NCBI GenBank assembly: GCA_029204225.1
Contig: CM055097.1
Location: 31,137,599-31,201,598 of the forward strand
Source: Diphasiastrum complanatum
Lineage: Eukaryota > Streptophyta > Lycopodiopsida > Lycopodiales > Lycopodiaceae
DNA: 64,000 nt
Reading direction: 5' to 3'
Shown: positions 32,204 to 44,360 of the stretch, one piece after another
Layout: every line of letters starts with the position of its first letter
Numbering within the stretch: position 1 is the first letter of the stretch
Translations under genes and position numbers: made by a program
The notes under the pieces: generated by a model
Told to the model about the DNA's origin: nothing
Database searches by the model: none
What the model saw: the letters and a program-made list of their open reading frames with translations, nothing else

Positions 32204-33871
32204 GCACCAAACCCACCTATCACACCAAGGAGCCATCAAGGGCAAAATTGGAGCCATCAAGGCTCACATATCAAGGCAAAGGACAACAAGTTGAGGCTAT
32301 CTCATCCACTTCTTATGCTTTATCTAGTTTTGAAGAACCATCTAATGTTAAAGAAGCATTGAACTCCAAAGAATGGAGCTATGTTGGATGAGTATAATGC
32401 CTTGATTGGGAATGAAACTTGGTTGCTTGTTGATAGACCTCAAAGGAATGTAATAGGATGCAAGTGGGTCTTCAAGCTTAAGTTGAATGCAAATGGGAAT
32501 GTTAACAAATATAAAGCAAGATTAGTTGCAAAAGGTTATGCTCAAGAGAGAGGGATAGACTAGGAGGAAACTTTTGCATCCGTGTCCAAGATGGTCACAA
32601 TAAGGCTAATCATTGCACTTGCATCACATTCTGGATGGATCCTATGTCAAATGGATGTCTCTAATGCTTTCTTGAATGGTTTTTTGGAAGAGGATATCTA
32701 TATGGAGCAGCCACAAGGGTTCATCAAGCAAGGAATGGAGAACAAAGTATGTCATCTCCAAAGAAGCATCTATGCCTTGAAGCAAGCCTCGAGACCTTGG
32801 AATTCAAGATTACATTGCTATCTTATTTCACTTTCTTTTGTTCATAGTGAATATGATCCCACTCTTTACATTAAGTTTGATGATGTTGGTATTGTACTTT
32901 TACTCATTTATGTAGATGACATCATCATTAGTGGAAATAGTGTTGATGGTATTGAAAAAATCAAGATAGATCTATCCTTAGAGTTCAAGATGGTAGATCT
33001 AGGGCGTCTTCACTTCATCTTAAGCATAGAGGTACTTAGAGGATCTGATTTTATCTTTATAACTCAAGTAAACTATGCTCAAAGTCTTTTGAAGAAGTTT
33101 AAGATGGAAGAATGCAAAAGTGTTGGCACACCAATGGAGCAAGATGTAAAAGCGCCAAATGAAGATGAAAGATCCTTCATGGACATCACTTTGTTTAGGC
33201 AGCTTATAGGCTCATTGATGTGGATCACTATAAATAGACCAGATCTTAGCTTTCGTGTATGTAGGTTGAGCCAATCCATGGCAAAACCATTGAATATCTA
33301 TTGGAAAAAGGCTAAGAGGATTCTAAGATACATCTCGGATACATTGGATTTTGGGATTCTATATATCGGAGATGTGATTAGCCTTCATGCATTTAGTGAT
33401 TCAGATTTTGCAGGGGACAAGAGGGATATGAAATCAACAAGTGCCTATTCAACTTTAATAGGAGAAGGTGTGGTTTCATGGCTTTCAAAAAAGCAAGAAA
33501 CTATATCTCTATCTTCAACCGAGGCCGAGTACAAAGCTTTGACAACCACTACAAAGGAGGTACTTTGGATCAAGAGATTATTGGTGGAACTAAAGATCAT
33601 GGATTCAGAGGAGGCACCAATCATCTACAATGACAATATATCAGCCCAACACCTTGCATCTAACCCAATCTTCCATGCAAGATCTAAGCACATTGAGATA
33701 TGCCATCACTTTGTGAGAGAAATGGTGCAAGCCAAGGAGATTGCTTTGGAGCATGTTCCAAGCAATGAATGTGTAGTTGATCTACTTACTAAACCACTTC
33801 AAAAGACACCTTTTATGAAGTTCAGATCATCACTTGGAGTGATTAGTAAAGCAATGATTGAACCAAGCTAG
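32204..33871 (+). pseudogene. Copia-1 reverse transcriptase and RNase H
   Basis: The reverse transcriptase starts near 32381 ([20 protein letters not shown]), with a TAG at 32561-32563 and the catalytic LLIYVDDIIISGN around 32908-32946. RNase H shows SDSDFAGDKRD and SWLSKKQETISLSSTEAEYK. The 429-residue frame 32582-33871 is otherwise intact. The sequence before 32381 is the variable linker with stops and a small deletion. Confidence 0.92.
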
Positions 33872-33885
33872 ATAGTGAGGAGGAG

Positions 33886-34485
33886 TGTTAAAAATTCACA
33901 ATTCTAGCTTGACTAGTTTTGGTCATATGACTTGTAAATAGCTAGATGGTCATGATGTGGCTTGTCACACATGCCAAATAGCATAGGATTCCATTCATAA
34001 GGATGTTCTCAAGTTGACCTAAGTGATAGAACCTTTGGAATGAGTCCAAATCATGCTTAGATATAAGAGAGAGAAAATAGGAGCTATTTTTGGTAATTTT
34101 AACATTGTTGAGGGATCTCCAAGATTCCAACCCTAACTTGGTAGGGATGAAAGATCCACCAAAATTAGCATTAGGGATAGGTTTAGGGCTACTCATACCT
34201 GCCCAAAACCGTGATGCATCATGTATATATAGGTGATGATCTCTCACCAAAATCAATCAAGCAATTTCATGATTTTTCTCTCATATTGGTGCAATTGCTC
34301 TCTATGTTCTTTCTTTGAGTTCTTGTGATTCCTAATCATTATAGGATTGCCATTTAGTGAGGTTCAAGCATAGATTCTTGATGGATTTTGATGATTCAAG
34401 TTGTGCTAATCTTATGAGATTATAATCTATTGTTTCTCTCATCATTTCAAGTGTTTTAAAATCCTTATTTGCTATAATGTTTACA
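33886..34485 (+). repeat. Copia-1 3' LTR
   Basis: 600 bp. It is preceded by the polypurine tract GTGAGGAGGAG. It lacks an ~82-bp block present in the 5' LTR, which contains the CACACGTGTG palindrome. Confidence 0.92.
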
Positions 34486-34490
34486 AAGCC

Positions 34491-34895
34491 GACGCTGTCG
34501 CATTTCGAAAAAAGTTGACACTACGAAAAAACATAGTTCATTTCTGTAGATTGTTGCGACACTTAGTGTATTTTTACAAAGTTGTTCTAAATTCTAATTT
34601 GTGGAAGTCCTTGAAGATGGCCAAGTCTTCAATGATCTTCAAACAATTGAACTTAACATTTGGACATGAAAATATGATAGGATTGGTTACCCTTTGCTGG
34701 AGATCAACCGGAAGCCCATTGTAGATGTTCTTCAAATAATTTGGTTGTCTAAGTTATGATTCCTATAGGTATTAGATGAGCAGACATAGAACCAATGTTG
34801 GTTTCACATGACCCTAAATCAACGATCAATACACGTGCAGAAAGAATCTTGAAATCGAAATTAGTCATAGACAACTGTGGACTTAATTGCCAACA
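34491..34895 (-). repeat. MC 3' LTR, right segment
   Basis: Resumes the MC LTR after Copia-1 and ends GCCAACA. It is followed by GTCCCCCTTAA, the complement of the MC polypurine tract. Confidence 0.9.
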
Positions 34896-34904
34896 GTCCC
34901 CCTT

Positions 34905-35516
34905 AAGGTCACAGTTGGTGCCTTGGTATCTTTGTCAGGTTCAGCATGCCGAATGAAATGATACTGGATTTCTATGTGCTTGGATTTTCCATGAAATCTG
35001 GGATTCAGTGATAGTCAAATACAGCTCAACTTGTCACACAGAATGGTGGTAGCATTAAATTGAGTGTGATGTAAGTCGTGAAGTAATAACTTGATCCATA
35101 CAGCTTCTTTTGAAGCTTGACATGCTGCGATGTACTCTACCTTGGTCGAAGAAAGCACAACTGATTTCTACTTCCTTGAGTTCCACGAAATCGGTCCCCC
35201 TACCAGATGGAAATAGAACCCGAAGGTAGATTTTCTAGACAATTCCTTTCCAATCTGAGTCGGAGTAGCCTTGCAGGACGAGTGGGTCGATAGCATTTCC
35301 ATCATAACATAACACGTGATCTAAATTTCCCTGAATATATCTCATCACTCTCTTTAATGCTTTCCAATGAGAGATCCTAGGATTAGATATGAATTGACTT
35401 AACGTGCTAACAGTGTATGCTAAATCTAGTCTAGTACACAACATTGCATATATCAAAGAGCCTATGAGTGAATGATAAGGGTATTGTACTTCACTATCAG
35501 AATCAGCACACATAGA
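34905..35516 (-). pseudogene. MC RNase H
   Basis: The frame at 35235-35513 carries YPYHSLIGSLIYAMLCTRLD and GYSDSDW. After a frame change the domain continues (GGPISWNSRK, LSSTKVEYIAACQASKEAVW, KHIEIQYHFI) down to about 34905. Frame breaks and stops inactivate it. Confidence 0.85.
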
Positions 35517-36152
35517 TTAAGTCAATACTGTACTTGGATCCATTGGAGTATCAATTGGTTTGCAATCAAACATATAAATTTTTTTTAAAATGTCTTTTAG
35601 ATATGTTTGCTGGCTAAGATAGACCTTCTTCTTAAGTCTATTTCTAGTAATGTGAATTTTTAGCAAAGAATGGACAGCTCCCAAATCAGTCACATCAAAT
35701 TCCTTTGACAGATCATCTTAGTATTGTACAAAAGAGAAGTGTTGTTAGACAAAATAAACGTATCATCTACGTAAAGAGCTATGTGAACTGAATTGGTGCC
35801 TATATGCTTCAAATAAATATTACAGTCAACTGAATTGCTTGCAAATTCCAATTGAATGAGATAAGAGTTGATTCTATTGATCCATGCCCTTGCGGCCTGT
35901 TTCAGACCATAGATTGCTTTGTGCAGCTTGCACACTTTGTGCTCTTGATCTTTTGAGGTCTTTTGCGGCTACTAACGCAATCAGAGTCCTAATTGACTAC
36001 ATCTTGATAACAGGACTAAATTTTTTTTGATAATCCACTCCTTGGACTTGAGTGAATTCTTTAGCCACCAACCGTGCTTTCCATTTAGAAATAGAACTAT
36101 CAGAGTTAATCTTCTTCTTGAAGATCCACTTGTTGTCGATAACTCTCTTGTG
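35517..36152 (-). pseudogene. MC reverse transcriptase, N-terminally truncated
   Basis: The segment VIDNKWIFKKKINSDSSISK, near the right edge, is the start of the copia reverse transcriptase core. CKLHKAIYGLKQAARAW and the catalytic IALYVDDTFILSN follow. The part of pol linking it to the integrase at 42167 is missing at the junction with the inserted composite, so a piece of MC was lost there. Confidence 0.85.
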
Positions 36153-37889
36153 ATGTCATTCTAAAATGTCATCCATGGGTGGATATTTGATGGAATCAAG
36201 TGAGAGACTCACTTCCACAAATTATTCCATTTGGAAAGTGAGAATTGAATCACTCCTAGTGATCCATGATATTTATGACATAGTTCAAGGAGTAGAGGAA
36301 GAGCCTCAAACTCCCCAAGAACAAGCCAAATACAAGAAGAGAGCAATATTAGCTCTACATTGCATAAAGTTAAATGTATGCAATGACCTCTTGAAAGAGG
36401 TGTCTTCTTGTACCTCATCCAAAGAGGCTTGGGATTCATTGAAGAGCATTTATGAATCCAACAATACTTCAAGAATCCTCATGCTAAGAAATCAAGTTTC
36501 CCAAAGCATGAAAGGAAGTGGAGAGAGTGGACAAGAGTATGTTCTTAGGATCAAATCTCTTAACAAGGAGTTAAGTGCAATAGGAGAGAAGATCCAAGAT
36601 CAAGAACTAGTACAAATCATTTTGAATGGTCTAAGTGATGAGTTTATCAACTTAGTCCAATCATTTGCCATTCAAGACTCTCTTCCATCCATTGAAAAGT
36701 TGCACAATGTTCTTGTGGCTGAGGAGAGTAGGCTTCTACACCTCAAGACAAGAATGGATAGCATGTCACTTAATGGAGGAGAGGAGAAGGCTAACTTTAC
36801 ATCTAAAGGCAAGAAAAAGCAAAATCCATTCAAGACAAATCAAGACAAGGAGGCCGAGATGAAGAATGGAGGATCTACCTCCAAAGGCAAAGTGAAGAAC
36901 AAGGCAAAACTAAAGTGTTTCTTTTGTGGAAAGAAAGGACGCTTTGCCTCAGAATGCTACTTGAAGAAGAATCAACAAGCCAAAGGAGATCAAGGGAACA
37001 TTGCTCAAGAGGAAGAATATGAGGATGGATTCAACACATCCTTAATGGTTGCATCTACACCAACTTCAAGTCAAGACACATGGTGGATAGATAGTGGGGC
37101 TAGTTCCCACATGTCCTTTAACAAGCATTATTTTTCTACTCTTCTATCTTGTAATGACTCTAAGAAGTCAATATACACTGCTAGTGATCAAGCATGCAAG
37201 ATAGATGGCATTGGATCTATACCTCTTTGTTTAGGCACATCTAAAAGGATAGATCTAGATAATGTTTTGTATGTTCCTACCATTTCAAGAAACTTGCTTA
37301 GTGTAGGACAATTAATGGACAATGGACTAGATGTACATTTCAAGAATGGAGTTTGTTCCATCTTGAAAAATGATAAGTGCATAGCTAGTGGCATTAAGCA
37401 AGGTAGACTTTGCAAGTTGGATGCTAATGTTGCAAGTGAAAGTGTGAACTTGGCTAGGGAGGAGCTAACTCAAGTGGAGCTTTGGCATAAGAGATTAGGC
37501 CATCCTAATCTTCAATCTATGGAGTCAATGGCAAGCAAGGAACTAGCTCTCGGCCTACCAAGAACTTTCAAGAAGTGTGGAAAAATGTGTGAGGCATGTG
37601 GCCTTGCAAAGTCACACAAATCTTCTTACAAGAAATCTTCATCAAGATCTCTCTCTCCCTTGGATCTCATACATTTTGATGTACATAGTTTTTCACATGC
37701 AAGTAATGGAGGTGCCTTGATGTATGTAACTTTTATAGATGATTGTACTAGATTCACATGGATTGAGTTACTATAAAAGAAAAGTCTTGTTTATGAAGCT
37801 TTCATTAAGTTCAAGTCTCTAGTAGAGAAACAACTTAGTACTTCTATCAAGCACTAAGATGTGATAATGGAAAACTGTAAAATTTATCA
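36153..37889 (+). pseudogene. Truncated Copia-2 relative fused to an LTR tail
   Basis: From 36166 a 536-residue frame is almost identical to the Copia-2 gag-pol start: gag, knuckle CFFCGKKGRFASEC (the His of CCHC is now Arg-flanked by change of GHF to GRF), protease site WWIDSGASSHMS, and integrase up to FIDDCTRFTWIELL, ending at TAA 37774-37776. The integrase continues in sequence to GTGATAATGG, then jumps straight to AAACTGTAAAATTTATCA, the last bases of the Copia-2 LTR. There is no 5' LTR, primer site or leader. It is a rearranged fragment, not a normal insertion. Confidence 0.88.
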
Positions 37890-38184
37890 CCTACTTCAGC
37901 TTATTCCACACGTATGAGCTGTCCTCTACACATAGGATATGACACCTAACCAAAGGATGTGGCTCATGCAATCAATAGATTGATGCCATGTGTCATATGT
38001 CTAGAAAACTAGTTTTTGGCCATTTTAGCCACTAGAACTTGAATTAAATCATATGTACAACATATATGATTATGGTACATGACAAGTACACTAGTTTCAC
38101 ACGTGAGAACAGGCTCCACACATGTGTGTTCATCTATATACAAGATTTTTGGCCTCTATCAAGCTTATTTTTGCATTTTTCACA
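37890..38184 (-). repeat. Copia-3 3' LTR, truncated
   Basis: It matches the last ~290 bp of the right LTR (for example GGATATGACACCTAACCAAA) and ends TTTTTCACA before CTCCTCCTC, the complement of the polypurine tract. Confidence 0.85.
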
Positions 38185-38199
38185 CTCCTCCTCAAAAAT

Positions 38200-39660
38200 C
38201 TAGCCTGGTAAATCTAGCTTGATAGAAAACATGATGATCTTGAACTTGACTCCATGTGCTGAATTGGTCTTTGCTAGTTCAAAAGGTGTGAAGATCAGCC
38301 AATGAGCTTGACGTTGATCTGAAATCACCATATCCATGATAGTGCTTCTTTGATGTTCACATCTTTGATGAGCTTGAGAGCTTTGCACCATCCTAGCACC
38401 TCCAAAATTGATTCCTTCCAATTTTCATGTAGATGCTTGACCTTGAGGCTTGCTCCTTCTTCATGTGCATGCTCCACATGAGATATGCTCCTCTTTTCCT
38501 TGAAATGTGAGCCACATGGACTCAACCATATTTCTTGAGTTTCTTTTTGGAATCACAATTTGAGAAGGTCTCTCCTCCTCAATCCTTGGCACACTTGAAC
38601 CTTGAGAAGGATTCTCATCCTCAATCCTTGACACATTTGAACCTTGAGATGACTCCTTAAGATCCTCTTCATGGTGCTCCTTTTTTATGGAAATCCGAAC
38701 CTCCATGTCTTATAATGATCAGAACAATTATGACCATTCAATATGCACTTCCTATGATTATCAAGATTACTTATGCTAGAACCATAAGTCCAAAAATCAC
38801 CACAACTTGGCATGATTTTTCCAATATTGAAATCAAAAGGTATTTCCATCTCAATAAGGCTAACTACTTGCTTATGGATATAAGTGTCCACGTTGGATGC
38901 TTCACTTAATCTCATAAGAAGTTTACAACTTGCCTTTAAGATTGAAAACTTACAATTTTTATCTTTATGAATGAACACATCATTCATGATCTTATTGAAA
39001 CCAAAAGATCCTACATTATGAAGATATTTCCATTTCCTTGACTTCATAACTAATGTAAGCTTACAAGGAAAACATATTTTGCTATCTTTTAAGGCATCAC
39101 ACTCAACTAGTATTGCCTTAATCCACCTTTGAGATACAAAAATCTCTTCAAAGCAAAGTGGTTCTTTATAAGTTGACATGAGAGCATAAATGAAACTATT
39201 TTCATTTTGTGATTGCTCCTTATTCTTGATTGATTTTTTTTGGACAATAACAATAAATTTGAACTTGTCCAAAGTTCCAAGCAAAATACTTTCCAAGGAC
39301 ATAAAATAAATCCAAGTTACTTTCATGAAAGTGACATCTATCTTTGCATCTTGAACCAAACAATGCACTTCCAAATGAAAAATTTCAATAGATTTGACAT
39401 GTGTTGTGATGGACTCTTGAAGACAAATCTTGCAAGTCCTTGTGAGACTCCAAGCCTCATTTACCTTCCCACAAAGGAAACACCTTTCCTTGGACTTGTC
39501 CTTCTTGTATTTTCATTTTGAACTTGAAGCTCCATCCTTCACCTCGGCCCCCTTGCTTTGGTTCTCCTTGGATGGATTGGTCTTCTTTTTGTAGCATCTT
39601 GAGAAAAAATATCCTCCCTTGCCACAAAGGTTGCACTCAGGATCCTTTCTTTCCTTCAAT
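38200..39660 (-). pseudogene. Copia-3 gag-pol remnant lacking the RT core
   Basis: The 229-residue frame 39374-38685 contains SFIYALMSTYKEPLCFEEIF and WIKAILVECDALKDS, the start of the copia reverse transcriptase region. It then diverges into CKLLMRLSEASNVDTYI, almost the same as CKLLLRLSEASKVDTYI in Copia-6. No YVDD appears. At 39560-39650 the frame reads CNLCGKGGYFFSRC, a zinc knuckle whose His has become Tyr. Further short frames (38706-38461, 38421-38200) follow. Confidence 0.65.
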
Positions 39661-41333
39661 AGGATGCCACCTATTGATGCTATGTGAATAAAAACCTATG
39701 ATATGATTCTACAAATGTAATTTGTGACTCTCAAGAGACTAGATTTGAACATCTTCAACAATCTAGAAGGATCTACAAAAGATCTAGCTCACAAATCTAA
39801 GAATCAATCTTCACAGTAATGACTAGTCAATTGGAAACTTTGCTTTGATCATTAAGACAAAAGTACACAATCTTTGAATCAAATCACTAAAGAAATCAGA
39901 TCCACTCTCCTATTGGACTCATCAAATACCAATGACTCTTTTTTTTTAAAGCTGAAATGGATATGAAAAGATTTGACACCTAGATTTTCCTTTTCACTTG
40001 ACTAGTTCTCTTAACAATTGAGATTCTTGAACAAAAGATGGGTTTTGTTTCAAACACCTGAAAATCAAACTTAATCACTTCTTTTGGACTCACTCTTGAC
40101 CCAAATAATCTCACTCTTGAGATTTAGAATGAATTTGATTTGATTTGAAAACAAACTATACCACCAATTTTTCACAAAGGTTAAAAAGTAGACAACTAGA
40201 GATTCACAAAGATCTCAACCATGCATGAATGCTCAAATATGGACTCCTCCTCATTCTAGACATCAAATGGGATCACAAATTGACCCTCACACTCTCACAA
40301 AGAAAGTTGAATAGAACTAATTTGAGTTTCATACATACTATGTCAATTTTTGCTCAACAAATTGAATTCAATCACTCCTATTGGATTCCACCAATTAATC
40401 TACTTTTTAAGACTTGGAATGAAATTCAAAATCAAAAGTTGTGATTTTTCTCACTAAGATATTGTGCTTCAAAGAACTAATGCCACTTAGAAAGATTTGA
40501 TCACTTAGGAAGAGACAAACTCTCCACCAATAACAACACAAAATGAGATTCTAGATCTTGCCCTCTACAAAGGAAGGAACTCTTAGAAAATTGGATCTCT
40601 CTCTACACATTTGCCATAGACACCTTAATGACTCTTTTCAAACCTTACAATTACTCAAACAAATTGAGTAGGGTTGAGCAATGTGACTTGGATCTCAATC
40701 TCTTTTCTAGAACTCTCAATTTAAGCCAATCTATGTCAAATTCTACAAAAGATTTGCATAGATGCTCTATATGTAAAGGTTTCACTTGGAGGACAGATCC
40801 AAAGATGTTTTCTAGCAAATTGATGCTTCTAAACTTGACCCTATCACTCTTGAACAAATCTAGAGTGATGGTACAATGGATTTCATCCTCTCACCTTGCA
40901 TATCACTCCTTAATCTATAATTTTTAGCAAAATCTCTCTTAACTTTAACATACACTGAAAAAATCAGAGAAGATCAATTAATGCACCTATTTCAAGCTTC
41001 AATTTTAATTTTTTGTCTAATCCAATCCAAGAACTAATAAAGAGAGTAGATTTACTATAGAAAATGCTTGATTTTGCACTAAAAATCACTCAAATTGGGT
41101 ATGTGAGTCAAATTCTACAAATTTTTTAAGTTTCTTAGTCAAAACCAGAGCTGTATGGCCTCACACGTGTGAAAAGGGTTCCTACAGCCCACAACAAGAT
41201 CTGGATCAAAAATTTTGAAAATAGCTATCAAATCCAACTCGCTACACAAAATTTGACTAGTTTCCAAAAAACTGCTAATTTTGGCTTTGATTTGGATTAA
41301 CCCTATCAATTTCAACAAAACCTCTTCTACTAG
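39661..41333 (-). other. Copia-3 AT-rich internal stretch without coding frame
   Basis: Where gag should lie there is only AT-rich sequence with short frames on both strands. It may be leader plus eroded gag. One CACACGTGTG lies at 41162-41171. Confidence 0.5.
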
Positions 41334-41345
41334 GCTCTGATATTA

Positions 41346-42166
41346 TGTGCAAAAAGTACAAAAAGGACCAAGAGTGGATCCTAATCTGATCCTCAAGAGG
41401 GATTGGTTGTCAGATTACTTGATCTATCAATCTACTTGAGATTAAGATCAATCTAGATCAATTCTAGACACAAAATCCTAACAAGAACAATCATTAATTG
41501 AAGGTAGGTGTACTTTCTGGTTTCACACATGTGAAACACTGTCTGAGTACAGAATCCAACCTGAAAATCAAGTACACATTGATAGAATCTCAGAACAATC
41601 AAAACAAATGTAGACAAATGGAGAGAATCACTGAAATTTGCTTCCAAAACCAAAATTGGTGTCTCACAATGATTATGGCCAAATGTGGCTCTATATATAC
41701 AATAAGGGAGAGCTCGTGGTACTGATCATCCCTCTGATCCCACATGTGTGAAGGTGCTTTGTCATATGATGATTCATCATGCAAAACTGACACTTGGACA
41801 AAACCTTCTATTTTGAGCACTTTTGGTCCATTTTCCTTCTATATGGAGATCTACTTGGAAATCTTCTAGAAGTCAAAATTTGCTATTCCACACGTGTGAG
41901 TTGTCCTCTACACATGGGATATGACACCTAACCAAAGGATGTGGCTCATGCAATCAATAGATTGATGCCATGTGTCATATGTCTAGAAAACTAGTTTTTG
42001 GCCATTTTAGCCACTAGAACTTGAATTAAATCATATGTACAACATATATGATTATGGCACATGACAAGTACACTAGTTTCACAAGTGGGAACAGTCTCCA
42101 CACATGTGTGTTCATCTATATACAAAATTGTTGGCCTCTACCAAGCTTATTTTTGCATTTTTCACA
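41346..42166 (-). repeat. Copia-3 5' LTR
   Basis: 821 bp, TGTGCAAAAAG ... TTTTTCACA. It carries a TATATATA at about 41692-41699, one CACACGTGTG (41889-41898) and the near variant CACACATGTG at about 41526. Confidence 0.8.
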
Positions 42167-42973
42167 ATTGTTGGAAGATTACATGCTACGTAAATAGGAT
42201 GAAATGACATAGCATCATTTATCGATGGCTGTTTGAAATCATAGTATGTACGTTCTTGAAAAGTTACATCCCTAGAGACAAATACTACATTGGCGGATGG
42301 ATCTAAAACTTTATAAGCTTTATGTTCATCATGATAGTCAATGAAAATACATTTATTTGTCCTATGATCCAGCTTCTTCCTAAGTTGTTTGGAATGTGAA
42401 CAAAACATATACAACTAGAGATTTTTAAATGGTTGACACTAGGCTTGCCTTGAATCTCTTAAAGAATTCAAAGGCTTCTAATGAGCACGACTGTAGACCA
42501 TCTAGAATAATCATCTATGAAAGCGATAAAATAAATTGCATCTCCTAAGGACGGAGTTGGCATCGGACCGCAAAAATTGCTTTGTACAAGATCCAATACA
42601 TGCTTTGTCTTGATGGAATGTGATTTGAGAAACTTGCTTCTAGGGTGCTTCCCATAAATGCAAGATTCACAAAAGAAAGATTTCCTATCTAATAAAGAAG
42701 GGAAATATAATCCATCAACTAAATTATTCAACGCATGTAGGAAAGTGATCTTGCATTCACGTGTCCAAATCGACTATGCCACAGAATAGCATTATCGTTT
42801 ACATTTTCATTAGATATGCTAGCTAATGCAACTAAATTAGAGAGTGCGTAAAGATTTCTGACTCTAGTGCATGTAGTCAGAGTAGTATCTTCATCAAAGA
42901 TTGAACACTGCTCAGATGAGAAGGTAATAGTGTAACCCTCATCAGTTATCTTAGAGACTGATAACAGGTTCTT
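42167..42973 (-). pseudogene. MC integrase
   Basis: Read right to left: the pre-integrase segment (ILWHSRFGHVNARSL, in pieces), the zinc-binding part (CESCIYGKHPRSKF), the start of the core (HVLDLVQSNFCGPM and FIAFIDDYSRWSTVV), then, after missing sequence, the C-terminal part (RTNKCIFIDYHDEHKAYKVLDP and VVFVSRDVTF). The catalytic core is largely lost between 42468 and 42414. The frame runs into the Copia-3 LTR at 42166. Confidence 0.85.
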
Positions 42974-43561
42974 TCATGGCTGAGGAACGTGAAGGATGTT
43001 GAGAACACAAATAGAAAAATCGTTGTTGAATGTGATCTTTACTGTCCCTTTGCCTTCAACGCGTATGGTGCTTGAATCTCCGAGGTAGATGAATTGATCT
43101 CTACTGTAAGCTGCATACTCGGTAAACCATTCCTTGTGAGAAGTCATGTTTTGGGTAGCGCCGCTATCCAGGTACCAGCTATCATGGTCTTCGTTGCCAT
43201 TACTATAAGCCATTAGCAGGTGTGTGTCTTGCTCCTTGAATTCCGTCGCATTGGAGAAATCTGGCTGCTGTTGTTGTTGCTTCTTTGCCTTATTGTAGAT
43301 GCAGACACGACACTCTCTGATGTCGTGATTGGCTCTCTTGCAATATCTGTAGAAAAGCTTCTTGTGCGACCCACTATTCTCACCTTGAGTGTGAGGCTTC
43401 TACTATTGCTGCTGCACTTGATTTTTGCCCTTGGAATAGTCTTTCTTTTCGGTGTACAAGGCCATCAATTTGTCTTTGATGGACAGGCCACTAGTCTTTC
43501 TCTACATTTCTTCTTAAAGAAGATGATCGATCACCTTTTGAAGAGTGAGGTCGTGTTGTGT
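42974..43561 (-). pseudogene. MC gag C-terminus and protease
   Basis: The protease site is DSWYLDSGATQNMTSHK in the open frame 43213-42974, followed by LGDSSTIRVEGKGTVKI. Upstream (43561-43214) the gag C-terminus shows a decayed knuckle (YRYCKRANHDIREC, first Cys lost) and a Gln-rich run. The Copia-4 insertion at 43562 separates it from the rest of gag. Confidence 0.85.
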
Positions 43562-44298
43562 TGTTGAATTTCACACGTGTGGATTGTCCACTACATGTAC
43601 TTGTGATCTCCTAAGGTGTGTAGATACACCAAGATCAAGACTAGATTGAGATTCAAGATCTATCTTTGATTCTACGGCAAAAACACACTACTACATGCAT
43701 TCAATCACTTCCAACTCTCACTCACATGTGTGGGAAGTATTCAAAAAATAATCTAAGTAAAAACAAGCTGCTCTCCTTGGGTAGAGAGAGAAAAAACATC
43801 ATGAGCTCTCGGGTAGAGAGAGAAAGCTAGAAATTCAATAACTCACAAAATCCATGAAATCACCAAATCAATTAGATCCAAAATGAAGAGTACAATGATA
43901 TTAGTAGATCCATGAGCTACCACTATGTTTAACTATGATTGGACCATACTTTGTCACCTCTTGATCCTATTGGACCATTGATCCATGCAACTCTTAATTC
44001 TATTGGACTATATTCAAGCACACCTCAATTTCCTATTGGACCTCACAAGGTTCCACCTCTAAATCCTATTGGACCTCTTGGAATTCATCAAACAAAAGCT
44101 TTACACTTGTCTACACTCTAATTGGCACGTGTTTAGCCTCTTACTCTGTTTTGGCTCAATAGTGGCATTACAAGTGGAAATGCATAATTTGTCATCTATG
44201 CCAAATTTATTCCTATCAACATCCTACACCTAGATGCTTGATGTAAAAAACATAAGACCCCTATATCTAACATAGATAATCTTTTTCAATTCTTCACA
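43562..44298 (-). repeat. Copia-4 3' LTR
   Basis: 737 bp, TGTTGAATTTC ... TTCTTCACA, with CACACGTGTG at 43572-43581. CTCCTCTTAA after it is the complement of the polypurine tract. Confidence 0.9.
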
Positions 44299-44360
44299 CT
44301 CCTCTTAAAAAATTATCTATGAAGATTTGAGCATTGATCTTGATATAACTCCAAGATTAG

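Larger units (their letters stand above)
28999..34485 (+). mobile_element. Copia-1: Ty1/copia element in the MC LTR
   Basis: Target duplication AAGCC (28994-28998 and 34486-34490). 5' LTR 28999-29696, primer site 29697-29708, leader, gag-pol, polypurine tract, 3' LTR 33886-34485. It belongs to the same family as Copia-5. Stops, a frameshift and loss of the integrase core make it inactive. Confidence 0.93.
37890..42166 (-). mobile_element. Copia-3: degenerate, RT-less copia element
   Basis: The right (5') LTR is 41346-42166; the left LTR is truncated (37890-38184). The decayed primer site is at 41334-41345 (GCTCTGATATTA). The inside holds a decayed zinc knuckle, a long leader-like AT-rich stretch and an ORF related to that of Copia-6. 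It lies within MC pol. No target duplication is found because the left end is lost. Confidence 0.8.

Noticed and set aside
38715..41725. Plus-strand frames at 39240-39521, 40229-40444, 40628-40927 and 41498-41725
   Set aside because: They are AT-rich and antisense to the Copia-3 remnant, and none has a domain or homologous counterpart.
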